DNA of 64,000 nucleotides. Origin: Isoetes taiwanensis (lineage: Eukaryota; Streptophyta; Lycopodiopsida; Isoetales; Isoetaceae). Positions within the stretch are counted from its first letter, which is position 1. Every line of letters begins with the position of its first letter. The stretch spans positions 5,311,620-5,375,619 of the forward strand of contig JAJEKV010000072.1 of NCBI GenBank assembly GCA_021234155.1, read 5' to 3'. Below are positions 11,271-22,856 of the stretch, piece by piece. The position numbers were made by a program, and so were the translations under genes. Below the pieces are notes generated by a model. The model searched no databases, was not told the DNA's origin, and worked only from the letters and a program-made list of their open reading frames with translations.

Positions 11271-11538
11271 TCGACGAAAGCATATTGAAATCGCTCCTAA
11301 GTCCTTCTTAATAGATCTTATAAGAAGACAAGAAGGTCAAAATTCCTCCAATACCTTGTGAAGTGGAAGCACTTACCGCTGGAAGACGCCACGCGGGTAC
11401 TTGAGTCGATCTTAAGAAACAAGACTCGAGTTTATGGAGCAATGCAAGGGTCAGCTCGCCACCGGCGAAGTAGTCGACATCATCAGAACCAAGAAATCGC
11501 TCGTGCATGTCGATTTGGGTTTGCATTTAAGCATGTGT
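11271..11538 (+). pseudogene. Chromodomain at the integrase C-terminus of element A (broken)
   Basis: KWKHLPLEDATRVLE corresponds to YLVKWKHLPVEDATWVLK in element F, a chromodomain signature. Frame breaks lie at about 11360 and 11440. Chromodomains of chromoviruses commonly direct integration by binding modified histone H3 tails. Confidence 0.8.
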
Positions 11539-12359
11539 AGATATAGCTAATCTACGCGATGCGCCTATGCTAGGCATGGGTTGCATGCGTTGTTACCGAT
11601 GATGAGACCACTACGGTGCTCTCTAGGGCGTGGTGTAATGTCAATGTAGGCATGACCGCTTTTCGCTTGTTTGAGTGGAAGGTAGATTAGAAGTCTACTT
11701 CTCCCACCTAAGTAGACGCGACCTCGAGAGAAAGGAGGTCATTGAGAGATGCATTGATAGGAAAAGCACCTTTAGCCCCATATATGCTTTGATAGGAGGA
11801 ATCTATCCTTCACGCCCCATATATGGGAAGGATATCCTCCACGCTGGGCAACTAGAGGTGTAGGCATGAGCGGCATATAGGCATATAGGCGCTATCTTTT
11901 CGGCCAGGATGGGAGAAACATAATCTTCCTATGCCGAAGAGATATGCCTTGCATCCATATAATTGTAATTAATGGGTGGTTCCCTTACAACCAACCCTTA
12001 TAATAATAATTAAATATATACTAACGTAGCGTACATCCCCCGAGCAACTAGAAGGACCGAGCGGCAGGAGGGTAGCGCTACAAGAACTCACAATGCATAA
12101 TTTTGTCATAATGTGTTGTGAGGAGCCGAAGGGAAGTTTTTTTTAGTTAAAACCTTAAAGCTATAATTGACGTTAATTTTGTTAATGAAGTAGAGGACGG
12201 AAGAGCCTCTCACCATAGTACAATTACAGTAAACTATAAAAATTACCTGGGGTGATTAATATAATTTGGATATGTAAGTGTTGTAATTGCAGGATATGCA
12301 GTACCCAAGGTGGGGAGACGCGGATGCCGAGGACAAAGATCAAGTCAAAGTATGGAGAA
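11539..12359 (+). promoter_or_regulatory. 3' noncoding region, conserved hairpin and polypurine region of A
   Basis: No credible ORF. The region aligns with 50750-51420 plus 52190-52492 and with 63017-63901, so it is conserved across copies. A hairpin at 12087-12097/12112-12122 (CTCACAATGCA with TGTGTTGTGAG) matches the one at 63570-63604 with two compensatory changes. AAGGTGGGGAGA (about 12308) is the upstream member of a duplicated polypurine motif; the copy next to the LTR has decayed to AAAGTATGGAGAA (12347-12359). Confidence 0.75.
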
Positions 12360-13955
12360 TGTGACGCTTCCAAAGATAATATACGCCCTAATACATATAT
12401 TATATCACATGCCGCGTTAACGCACATGTCACAAGTGACATGTACTTGAGAGTAGGACAACGTTGCACCTAGGAGCTAAAGGTTGCACCTAGGGGGCAAC
12501 CTTGGATGTTGGGTATGTAATTAAACATACACAACAAAAGGTTCCTTGTTCATCCATTTCCAAATGGCTTAAAGCCATTTGCCCATGTGGATGCCCTAAC
12601 CTAGATAGGGTCTATATAAGGGCTAAAACCCTAGACCCTAGCTCTCCTTTCACTTTGCCAATTAGGGTTTTCTAGAGCTTCCTTTCCTCTTTTCGTTTTA
12701 GGGCTTTATCGGGCCAATTCCCGCCAAGGTAAGGCTCGAAATCGCATTGCCGTGTTCGAAAAGTCGGATTTGCACAACAAAGTTGCCGAGTAGCAAATGT
12801 CCCCTGCAAAGATCAGAGCATGGACGCCTTCCAAGGATCGGGAGCAAGCCAAGGAGCAGGTATCTAGTTGTTCTTGTGCAAAACCGCCTTTAGGCATGGC
12901 AATATGCGGTTTAGTATGTTAGATCATCTCTCGAAGCCTTGTAGATCCCTAGATCTCGAGACTCTAACGAATGAACCTAACATTGGATGTTAAGAAGGTA
13001 GATTGATATGATTCTCTATCTCTCGCTCGTGATATTGCATGTATTCTACTGCGGATCTCCTTGTTGTGGGAAGGGGGGTAGAGACCTAAAGGTCGTGGTA
13101 GAAGATGCTCCTAGCATAGCACCTTAGTTCCCACGTAAATGCGGCCCGTAATGTGAGCCCACCCGGTGTGGGTGAAGGGGCAAGGCCGGGTGATAAGGAG
13201 GAACTTGTCTCAACGCCAGACCGACCCCTCCGGTAGTAAAGCCTATCTGGGGTCTTTGCTGGCTAGGCTTAATAGCTTGTCACCGCGTGGGCAAGGTATG
13301 AGCTCGACACTGTGGGGTGGTGGATACGACCTTCCAAAGAGTTCAAGTCGGCACGGGCAAAGGCCCTCTAGCCGCCTCGAAGAGCATGGATACCTCTGAG
13401 GAGAGGCAGCTCTCTTCCTGCCTCATCGGGTTTGGGAGATGCAACCCAACAGTAGTAGCCCCTCCGCTACTCACCCCTACGTGCCTACGGCCAAGTCCCA
13501 ACACTTTTCAGCCTATTCCCGCAAGTGTGCACCTGAGGGGCGGATGGAGTGGACTACCCTAAGCCATGTTCTATGCCAGCCAAATCCATTGCCATGAATT
13601 CTGCCTGCGCAATGAACTCGGAGGCCTAGCCGTCAGTCATCCCCCTTGAGTCTGAACCCTGGGTAGGATCCCTCCTTTGTATTATTGTTATGAAGGTATT
13701 GCTGACTCTGTGATGTTGCTATTGTTATGGTGATTGTGTTGTATATTATTAGTTGTGCTCACGTTTGTTTGTTACGCTTCCGCAGATAGGTCGATCCGAT
13801 GGAAGACGGATGAATGACACATCCACTCTTCCCTTGCTGGCTCTGCCCCCATGGGAGTGGAGTCAGGTGGATGGCCCCTGTCAGGCAGCTGCCAGGGGGA
13901 ATGCTCCTCCTTCGAGTACGATGCGGGCATCGTATAAGGAGTAGGGGACGTCACA
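12360..13955 (+). repeat. 3' LTR of element A
   Basis: Begins TGTGACGCTTCC and ends GGGGACGTCACA, followed by the GAGAG duplication. It carries about 100 bp around 13150-13270 that the 5' LTR lacks; that segment is present in the LTRs at 31609, 41282 and 52493, so the 5' LTR lost it. TATA at about 12611. Confidence 0.95.
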
Positions 13956-13960
13956 GAGAG
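13956..13960. repeat. Target-site duplication, right of element A
   Basis: GAGAG, identical to 748-752. Confidence 0.95.
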
Positions 13961-14969
13961 TGCTTTTTTTGTATCTTTGGATGGAAACGACACTTGCGCT
14001 TGTGAAAGCAGGTTGCACGCAAAAATCTTGCATGTTGGTTCCATGCGAAGCATGCATGGCAAAGATATCTACTGTCACGTCTGAATGGGGAGGTGCTAAC
14101 GAGAGATGTGGCACTGAACCTATCAAAGTTGATGACCGAACCTATTTCCCAAGTGTACCATCTTCAGTTGGCACAATTTCAACAGAATTGCGGACATAAC
14201 CAAGTCATACAAGGGTGAGTGCATGACAAGTATTAGTTCATTACATCGAGCATTTGAGATAATTAGGGTGTAATACGATGTAGATACTTATAACTAGCTC
14301 AATAGGGCAACATGGGATGGTAAATACAAATGAATATCCAACCACGCAAACATCGACACCACAAACTATGTGGAATCGCACTGGAGGTTATTGAAGACCC
14401 AAACCTTGCAATGCAAAGTTAATATAAGGATGTACGCACTCGTGTCTCATCTCATAGGCTTTCCAGATGGGACCCTGCTAGATGGAGACGCAATCTTGAC
14501 TCGCCGCCTAGAAAGATGGAGTCTTGGTATGTATACCACGTGTAATGTGTCAATTTGTGGGATGACACAGTCTTACCACTCGTTTTCTCTTCAGCCATGT
14601 TTGGACATTTTGGTACACGCTTGTATCCAAAGAGACATGCAGGTGCTCAATCACTTATTCATTCATTGAATGAAAACCCTATCACCATCCTATTGGACGA
14701 TGCTAATTACTTGAAGTTATCAATGGTTATCCAGGCGACAGAGGGATTGAGATACATATAGCACATGAGAATGCAATACTGCAACTATCCATCTCCTCTT
14801 GTTGTGCGCAAGCACCTCATCGCGAGAGACTACTTCCTTGCAAGCCGTCACCGCGTGTTGTACAATGAGTTATATCCCAATCGACAATTCATTTCGCCCA
14901 TGCATCCACGACTGCCTACACGGACAAACGACGTGGATGTTGTAATACCGCTGCTACATGAATGGGATG
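13961..14969 (+). pseudogene. Right half of the duplicated gene-like unit
   Basis: Continues the sequence broken at 752 and is nearly identical to 36417-37430. Visible peptide segments include SLDGNDTCACESRLHAKI (different frame), MRMQYCNYPSPLVVRKHL and RLPTRTNDVDVVIPLLHEW. Reading frames are interrupted by stops, either from introns or decay. Identity to the second copy stops abruptly after GAATGGGATGC at 14969. The product is not recognised. Confidence 0.5.
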
Positions 14970-15900
14970 CATTGCTCATGGCCAAACACCAGACAGTTCA
15001 AGTGAGTTTGCAGAATGCAGGCGATCTTGCTCCAGTAGATGTGCGCGAAATGGTAACAAAGATCCGCAGTGATTCAAAGAACACGTAGATGCAGCTGCCC
15101 TCCCCCCCTCAAAAAAAAAAAAATAATAAATCCATGGCTGATATGACAGACAATAACAGCATACCCGCACAGAAGTTCACATATGGCGTGCATCACCTGC
15201 TGCAATGAGGAAGCATCTCCCGCGGCATCGCAGAAGGGCAAGGGGTCGCATAGAGCTCTAACAGGACATCATCCTTAATTAGGTCCATTAATTTCATACT
15301 TCTCAATGCATTTGGTAGTCATACATATGACTATAAGTATCTAATCTTTTTGTGAATTCAGCAATGGCAGATGGCACATCATCACATCTTGAAGAAGGCT
15401 AGCCTAAGGTCACCCTTTGACAATGAGCGTGGCAGAGGTTGAGTGCATCCAATAGTTGGAAGCGTACGATAGAGTCCATAAGATAGCGGATGGTTGTTCT
15501 TGTAATAAGTTGGCCTGGCATACCATTGAAGCCATAAGGAAGAGTATGCAAACCATGGACCAGCTTCGCAGTAGATTGGGGAACTTGCCTCCAGATGTAG
15601 ACACAATTGAAGTGGCATCCTTGAAAGCTGCCTACACAGAAGTTGTCCACAATTTCGAAGAATGTTGTGAGGAGCGGGAGTACACTATTGATTGCCCCCC
15701 AAGGTTGTGCTCCCATATCACTGCCTTCCGAGTGAGCTTCCATCACATCGCGTTAACAATTGAGCACATTGACATTATTTACGTCAATACTTTTTCAATG
15801 AATAATTTTTCATTGTATGAGATCACACTACGCAATTATACAGGTCGAATTCCACACCGTACTGGCTGGCATTTGGCTTCCTTGGGGGGACTCTAACCAT
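14970..15900 (+). other. Unclassified sequence with one helical ORF fragment
   Basis: After the duplication breakpoint the frame continues for some 40 codons to a stop at 15086. A poly(A)-like run (15109-15121) follows. A frame at 15456-15740 encodes a mostly helical segment (ADGCSCNKLAWHTIEAI, then SMQTMDQLRSRLGNLPPDVD) that looks coding but has no recognised family; it may be an exon. Nothing else is seen. Confidence 0.35.
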
Positions 15901-16614
15901 ATGGGTGCTAAGAAGAAAACAATGGCATCACCCAGCAAGGGCGAGGCCATGGAATATGACGGAGACACAACCCATCTCCTCGTGTTGGTTAATGAATTGA
16001 AAGCAGAAATTCAGAACATGAGAACCGAAGTGATTTCAATGAAGCAAACCCTCGAAGAGGTATTGCATCAAAATACGATTCTTCAAAGTAAGAACGAGGA
16101 ATTGGCTGCCAAAAACTCAGTGGACAGTTATGAAGCTTTAGAAATCAAACTGGCCTCGGTACTTGCAGAGACCACTAAAGAACAAATGCTGATGCATCAA
16201 GAGCATATTACCACTGAGCAAGCAGAACAAGAATCTAGATCAATGAACTTGAAAATCTCAGGTCTCCCAGAATTACAAGAGGAAAATGTCTCGGATGTGA
16301 TTGATAGATTCTTCAAGGAAACGATGCATTTGCATGATCCACATGTTGTATCATCAAGAAGACTAGGTAAGCCTGCATTTCATAACCGTCCCATTCTTGT
16401 CAAATTCAGAAATAAGGATGCGAGAAACCGAGTAATGCATAATAGAAGCATATTGAAAGGCGAGAAAGGCATATGGTATGCAGATTTAACTCCTACACAG
16501 CTTGAATTCCGAAAGAAAGAATGGCAGAAGGTTATGGAAGCAAGAAACACCGGAGTTATAGCATATCTGGATAAGAGTGGCAAAGCAGTGATAACAAACA
16601 GGAAAAGAAATTAG
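15901..16614 (+). CDS. LINE ORF1 protein (coiled coil plus RRM-like)
   Basis: An intact 237-residue frame from ATG 15901; the frame is open upstream to 15817 but the first good start is here. Residues 20-115 are heptad-rich and helical (ELKAEIQNMRTEVISMKQTL), a likely coiled coil. Residues 115-200 contain SMNLKISGLPELQEENVSD and RLGKPAFHNRPILVKFRNKD, typical of the RNA-binding domain of L1 ORF1 proteins. A related ORF1 fragment lies on the reverse strand at 51768-52193. It would bind LINE RNA as a multimer. Confidence 0.8.
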   Translation: MGAKKKTMASPSKGEAMEYDGDTTHLLVLVNELKAEIQNMRTEVISMKQTLEEVLHQNTILQSKNEELAAKNSVDSYEALEIKLASVLAETTKEQMLMHQEHITTEQAEQESRSMNLKISGLPELQEENVSDVIDRFFKETMHLHDPHVVSSRRLGKPAFHNRPILVKFRNKDARNRVMHNRSILKGEKGIWYADLTPTQLEFRKKEWQKVMEARNTGVIAYLDKSGKAVITNRKRN

Positions 16615-16626
16615 GAATTTAGGGCC

Positions 16627-17463
16627 TTGAAGGTTAGCTTATGGAATGCTCATGGATTACATCAAGTAAAGATAGCAGCTACATGCCAAGTTTGGAATCA
16701 GCAAGATATTTTACTGTTTACAGAGATATGGGAACACCAGACTCGTCCATTGCCAGAGATACCAGGATTTATGCTGATAGGGAATGTATGGAATGAAAAA
16801 GGAAGTAATGTAGGACGAGGATTTGGAGGCATAGCAATATATAGTAGGAAGGAAATAGCACAGGAACTCCAATTGATATCAGCAGATATAAATAAGCAAT
16901 TTTTATGGCTAAAGATTAAAGATATTTATTTGGGAGTCTGCTATTTTGCCCCTATCAATGCGAGCACATATGATAAGCCAGGTTTTGATAAATCAGATCC
17001 ATTCCAGGCACTTTGTAAAGAAGCTTTGAAGCATGGTAAAAATGGAGAAGTTTTGCTGTTGGGAGACTTCAATGCAAGAACAGGTAACAAGCAATCTATA
17101 AAATTCGAAAATATCATAGATGTCCAGCTACAGGAGGTGGAAGAACCATTGTTTCAGAGGACATCAGAAGATACCACCAGTAATTTCATGGGCGAAACGC
17201 TCCTAGAGATGTGTACAATCTGCAATTTGAAAATTCTGAATGGTACAAGCATGTTTGAGTGCTCAGGAGATTTTACATGCAGCAACCATGCTGGATCCAG
17301 CGCCATAGACTATCTATTAGCAAGAAATGGTGATGTAATTCAAGATTTTAGACTAGGTAAGAAGCTACCCGAGTCAGATCATAAGCCTTTGTTTGTAGAA
17401 ATAAGGGTGGCATGCACCACAGTGGCGAATGACACTGCGTTCCAACCTAGGCTTAAGGTTTAA
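16627..17463 (+). pseudogene. LINE ORF2, endonuclease domain
   Basis: Apurinic/apyrimidinic-type endonuclease with expected motifs: WNAHGL (Asn), LLFTEIWEH (Glu), LLLGDFNART (Asp, Asn) and SDHKPLFVEI (Ser-Asp-His). It nicks target DNA to prime reverse transcription. There is no ATG near its start; it begins just after the ORF1 stop at 16612-16614. A stop at 17461 separates it from the reverse transcriptase. Confidence 0.88.
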
Positions 17464-19332
17464 TATGCACTTAACGGAATATATGAAAGCCAAGTGGAGA
17501 GGTTGATATCCTCCATGACATGGAAAGGGGAACTTCAGGCAGATGCTCGGCAATTCTCCCAGGCGGTACTCCGTGCAGCTGAGCAGACGTTCGGCTACAC
17601 CAGGAAACGCCCACTTGGTAGACCTATCAATGCATGGTGGGATATTGATTGTCAGCAAGCACGAGCAAAGCTGCCTGCAAACTGCATACAGAAGCCAAAG
17701 TGATATAAAGCATTGGTAAGACAAAAAAAAGCGAGCCTTTTTCAGGAACCAGCAGCTAAAATTAACAGATCAACTTATGGAATCTCCAAAGACCTTTTGG
17801 AGAGCATTACAAGGAAGATCAATTGTGCCTAATCTGGATTTTGATGAGCTCCTAAGTTTAGTTAAAAGTATCTATGCTATTGAAAAGACAGAAAACATGC
17901 AATTTTTGGCCACCAACATGAATATGTTTACTGATGCAGAGGTCAGGGAGACATTATCAGAAATGGATAACAATAAGGCACACGATGTAGATGGCTTGTG
18001 CATTGAATTGTTTAAATGGGGAGGCCATCAGACCCTTACCATTCTGACACGTTTGTTAAATCAAAGCCTCGGATATGGGCTTCCAGACAGTTGGAGGGTG
18101 AATCGAGTACATCCAATTTATAAAACAGGAGACAAGAAATTGGCACAAAACTATAGAACCGTTTTAATTGGGAGCACTTTCACCAAGCTTTTGGGTACGT
18201 TGTTGGAGAGTAAATTGAGCATATGGGCTAAAGAACAGGGCAAGCGTTCTTAGTACCAAGCTGGTTTTAGGAGAGGGCACAATATTTTAGATCATGCACT
18301 AACGCTCTGTGTCTTGATAGAATGGGCGAAGGAACCGAATAAAGCTCTATACGTTGCTTTCGTTGATTTTGCGAAAGCATTTGATACGGTTCCCAGGAAG
18401 GGTTTAGGTGAGAGAATGACATGATTAGATGTCCCTGATGAACTCAAAGGAGCGATATCTCAGTTATACTCTGAAGTTTTGGTGACATTAACCAGGGATA
18501 TGAGCACATTGGTCAGAAATACCATTGGGGTCCGCCAAGGCTGCCCGCTGTCACCTACTTTGTTCGGGCTCTTCATCGATGAACTTGGCGAATGGTTGCG
18601 TGCACATGCTCTATCAGGTACTTTGCTTGGGGGTTATGTCATACAATTGTTATTATATGCAGATGATGTGGTTTTACTAGTTAATAAGAAAGCAGTTCTG
18701 CAAGCTCATTTAGACAGATTGGAACAGTTTTGTACAACAAAACGATTGAGAGTGAATGTGGCAAAGACAAAAGTCATGGTTTTTGGAACCAGGGACAGGC
18801 CAAGTTTTCAATATAAGGGACATGAGATCGAGACAATGGAATGTTTCAAATACTTAGGCATTGATTTTGCTTCTAAATATAGCTGGAAGGAGTGCATAAG
18901 AAGGCGGGTGACAGGAGGGAAATCCACTTTATATGCCATGCTTTCAAAGTGCTCAAGATTGTTCCTCAATGACTGGCAACTGAAGAAACACCTATATAAA
19001 ACCTTGGTTCAGACAGTGATTTTGTATGGCTCACCCATTTGGGGGCCCAGTATTTCGCAGAAGCTATGGGGACAGATTGAATCGGTCCAGAAGCTCTTCT
19101 TGTGTGGAGAGTTGGGTATTAAGAATACCATACCATACGCAATAATGCTGGTCGAGACGGGAATGTTTCCCCTTGAATTAGAAGCTAATCAGGGGTGGTT
19201 TCATGATATGAAAGAATGGGCAAGCCGTTGGGGAGTGACGGAGGCGAACTGGCCAGTAGACAAGGAGGAGACTCGAGCAATGGCAGAGCGGCTTGCAATC
19301 CAGGTCATATGGGCAAAACAAGGGAGCAGGAT
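17464..19332 (+). pseudogene. LINE ORF2, reverse transcriptase domain (broken)
   Basis: Continues ORF2 through stops at about 17701, 18253 and 18421. Motifs: DNNKAHDVDGL, FVDFAKAFDTVPRKG, IGVRQGCPLSPTLFGLFIDE, LLLYADDVVLLV (catalytic YADD at about 18657) and a thumb-like region to about 19330. The coding frame merges into LTR sequence at 19333, so the C-terminus is lost. Confidence 0.9.
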
Positions 19333-19653
19333 TGTGACGTCCCCTACTCATATACGGTGTACTCACTGTATACAAACAGGAGTTCATCCCCCATACCAGC
19401 TCCATGCTGATACAAGGCCCTCCACGTGTCACTGCAACCTTGATGAGTTCCAGTGGGAAGAATGAAGGGGTCATTTTACCTTGTCTTCCTTCAGGGCCTA
19501 CCTAGCTGTGGAAGCGTAAACATACATGTCAGTATACAATATCAACATCACATGGCTATCACGAAGGATGGCTCACCACATATCTGCATAGACAACGATC
19601 AGTACATCACATATGGAGATCCTACCCAAGGCTCAGACTCAAAAGGGGATGAT
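19333..19653 (-). repeat. Fragment of a chromovirus LTR (3' end), reverse orientation
   Basis: TGTGACGTCCCCTACTCATA onward is the reverse complement of the last 320 bp of the LTR family and closely matches 22857-23175. It stops after AAAAGGGGATGA. Only the U5 end is present, so it is not a solo LTR. Confidence 0.85.
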
Positions 19654-22600
19654 TAAAAATTGGCACGTCAGCATGAGCGCCAATTTTCTTGAATTGTTTG
19701 TCTTTTTCTGATTCAAACTGAATCTTGATGAATTTCATCAGGAATCTACCATTTGAGTCAGATCTGTGCCTGAATTCCTTGCTGGTCTTGTAGAGGCCAT
19801 GCAATATCTGAATTCCCCATAATCAGAGCTTCATATGGATGGTAAATTTTTTGTAATTCTGAAACAGGAGCAGAGAATTACTTGTGGTTTTCTTCGAGGC
19901 CTCTTCTCGGAGCTGTGGAAATATCTTATACTCGATCAACTATTCCCGGATCACCTTTTTCAAGTTGAATACACCTTCACTCCTAGATCAGAAGAATTCG
20001 AGTGTGAAATCATTGAATCTTGGGTTCTTGAATTCACAGGGAAGCGTAACTCTTCTCCAATAGCTATCTTTCATGTCTTTTGTGAATGGGCGGATAACAA
20101 AATTATGGTAAAGATGTTCTCAGATTGACCTCAAGAATAATGGCTCTGGTTTTGTTCTCTCTGGCTTTAATTTGGTTTTCCTTTCTTTCCTCTTGCTTCC
20201 TTCAATTGCCTTTCTTTTTTCTTGTTTGTCTTCTTTAATTGCTCCCTTTGTCGATCCTATTCTATTTTTCTTGGAACCCTGTTTTCCCCCCTTTTTTCCC
20301 TGATGGCCAACTTTACTGAAAATCCAAAAAATTCAAATATTTCAAAAAACCTAAATGCCAACTCCCTCATTCTTCTGCATAAGTTTATGCATCTTGCTCC
20401 CGACCAAAGAGGCGACCTGCTAAAACAGTTAAGCTCTTTTCATTCTGATCCCTCAAAGGTGATTAAATTTGGAGACTTTGCTGACCTAAATTTTCTATCA
20501 AAAGAGATGCATCACATTTCCAGAGATGTTCCCCACTGGGATAATCTGTCTAAAGACCCAGCATTTGATGGCTTCTCACCGATCCTTGATGCAAATGGGG
20601 TGCCCCTTCCCTATGGGGATCCAAGACCAGTGCAGCAAGTTCTTTCCAATCATGAGCTAATGCAAGAATTTTACAACCTTCAATACCTGTCCCGACCGGA
20701 CCTCCAACTCTTCAAAGGTATTCATTTGAATAACTCCTCTATTGCTTCAAAAATTGAGTCATTGTCCTCCACTGCTGTTGTCATTTTGATTGATAAAGTT
20801 GGAGTCAATATTCAACAACTCTGGGATCATTTGCTAAGATTAAATAAGGGTATAGTTATAAACTCTATTTACTGGCTTAACTATCCTTACTTGCTTGTGG
20901 AATGTGGCAATAGCAGAACTGCAAATTTCATGCTTAAACTGGGGCACTCGACCTTCAACACTTTCCAGATCTCATTTATTAAATGGGATCCCTCTCTTCC
21001 TATCAGTGAATTTGGGAAATTCTTCATTGCATCTGTAAGCATGAATGATCTCTCCCCTATTTATTGGAATGAAGATTGTTTTTCTAAAATCTTTAACACC
21101 TTTGGAACCTTCATTTCCTCTGAATTTGCTCCATATAAGCCTCCTAAGGGTCATTTCCCACTCGCCATTAAGTTAAGTTAGCTTAACTACTTGGTTATCT
21201 CTTAATCTAACTAGAAAAAATTTCTACTTTTCCATTGAGGTGGTTAAATTAGAACTAACTTAACTAAGCATGAAAATTTGCATTCCCATCGAGCCCAATA
21301 AGTTAGAATTAAAAAGTTGAATTAAAGCTTGAGTTGATGATTCACACTAGTAGTTAAAGTGCTAAGTTAGGTTAGCATTAATTAAGCTTGTTTCACACTG
21401 TCAGTTAAGAATTTATGTTAATAAGTTAAAGAGAGTTTTGTTGGCAAAAACAGTTAATGCCAACTCCCAACAATGCACAATAATTAAAATGCACCTAAGG
21501 TTAACACACACGTAATGCTAGACTTTGCAACTAATTTGTTAGAAACAAGGGGTCCTTCCTAGATGTTGAAAGAGACAACAAGAAATATACATTTTCATAT
21601 AAAGTATAAATAACCTAACTATATTGTTAAGCCTTTCTCACTTAAAAGTTAGATTAAGTTAGTGCTTAACTGAGTTAAGTATACCTCTCCTAGGTCACTT
21701 AACTTCTAGTTTAAAATAAGGGGTCCAGTTAAAATTTTAATTAAGCTTAACTTAACTACTGTCAGTATGAAAGTGACCTTGTTAAGTTAACCATAGTTAA
21801 AATTTAACCAAATCCTAACTTAACTGCTAGTAAATTAAGTGCTAGTGTGAAAGCAAGTTTCCGTTATTTGTCACATTTAACCTAACTTCACCAGTGGGAA
21901 TTGACCCTAAATGCTATATCCAGCTTGATATCACTAAGCCAATTCCTACATCCATCCCCCTCATTGATTTCTTTGGCAAACCTATGACCTTAAATTTAAG
22001 ATGGGTAGGATTGCCAAATTTCTGCCAGAATTGCAAAACCAGGCACTTCATTCACTCAAAATGCAGTATTAAGGAATTCAAAGATTCTGGAAGTCAGGTT
22101 CAAGGAGAACTACAGGGGGATCTAAATAGAGACAAGGAAAACACTAATAACTTCAGTCATCCTTCAAAGCAATGGCAAAAGAGAATGCAGTGGCTCACAC
22201 AAATCAGTATCATTTAGGAGAAGTGGCTTTTCAGCCTCAGCAGGATCAAGTAAAGGATGTTAACTACAACAATTTCAAGCTTCAAGACTGGATCCCATAT
22301 ACAAGAGTCAATGGTAGCAAAAAAAGAATTCTCAAAAAAAGGGAATTCAAGCAGAAACAACTGTCAGAAAAAGAAGATGCAGATGCTAACTTTGTGCACA
22401 AGAAATTTTCTTCTTCTTTCAACCTTGCACCCTCAACAATCAAAGTTCTAAATAAGGGTGTTCACTTCTTCAGCAATGACAGCAGTAAACAATTGGACAA
22501 TGGGATGTCAGTTAAGAAATCTGAGGTGATCAGCAGAGCACAAAATAAATTTGATCCTAAGGGTAAAGCTCCACTCCAGCACTCATCTCAGAAAAAACAA

Positions 22601-22856
22601 ATTGATCTGCATCAAACCCTTCAAGATATTTTGTTGGACTCCAAAAAGGTTGCAACAGTGAGACATGTTGGGATTAAGATCCAGGATAATCCCAAACAAA
22701 CTTGTCACTCAACTCTCGGTTGCAATCCACAGACTTCATGGGATAAAGAAGAGTCATTAATTATTGAAAGCAATATTTTTGATAATGTTAATTCTGGAAA
22801 AGCAGAAACCTCAAGCAAAATCCAATGTTCGAATAACTGTGGTATCCTAGCTCATC
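19654..22856 (+). mobile_element. Second L1-type LINE, 5' part only
   Basis: Contains a 5' region (19654-20302, with a small ORF of unknown function at 19835-20128) and ORF1. It ends where reverse-oriented LTR begins (22857), so ORF2 is absent. An AT-rich insertion occupies about 21165-21885. It differs from the LINE at 15901 in ORF1 type. Confidence 0.75.

Larger units (their letters stand above)
753..13955 (+). mobile_element. Chromovirus A (Ty3/gypsy) carrying a histone H3-like gene and an acidic ORF2
   Basis: A complete 13.2-kb LTR retrotransposon with its target duplication. Order: 5' LTR, decayed primer site, palindromic repeats, H3-like gene, more repeats, ORF2, gag, protease, reverse transcriptase, RNase H, integrase, chromodomain, 3' noncoding hairpins, polypurine region, 3' LTR. 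A gag-pol of about 4.8 kb is normal for chromoviruses, but the roughly 4.5 kb of additional genes and repeats between LTR and gag is not. Every ORF carries frameshifts or stops, so this copy is defective as read. The two LTRs differ by many small indels (about 1501 versus 1596 bp). Confidence 0.95.
15901..19332 (+). mobile_element. L1-type LINE, truncated at the 3' end (decayed)
   Basis: A non-LTR retrotransposon with ORF1 and ORF2 (endonuclease plus reverse transcriptase). The 3' end is missing: at 19333 it runs straight into reverse-oriented LTR sequence. No poly(A) tail or target duplication is visible. Several in-frame stops show that it is dead. Confidence 0.88.
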
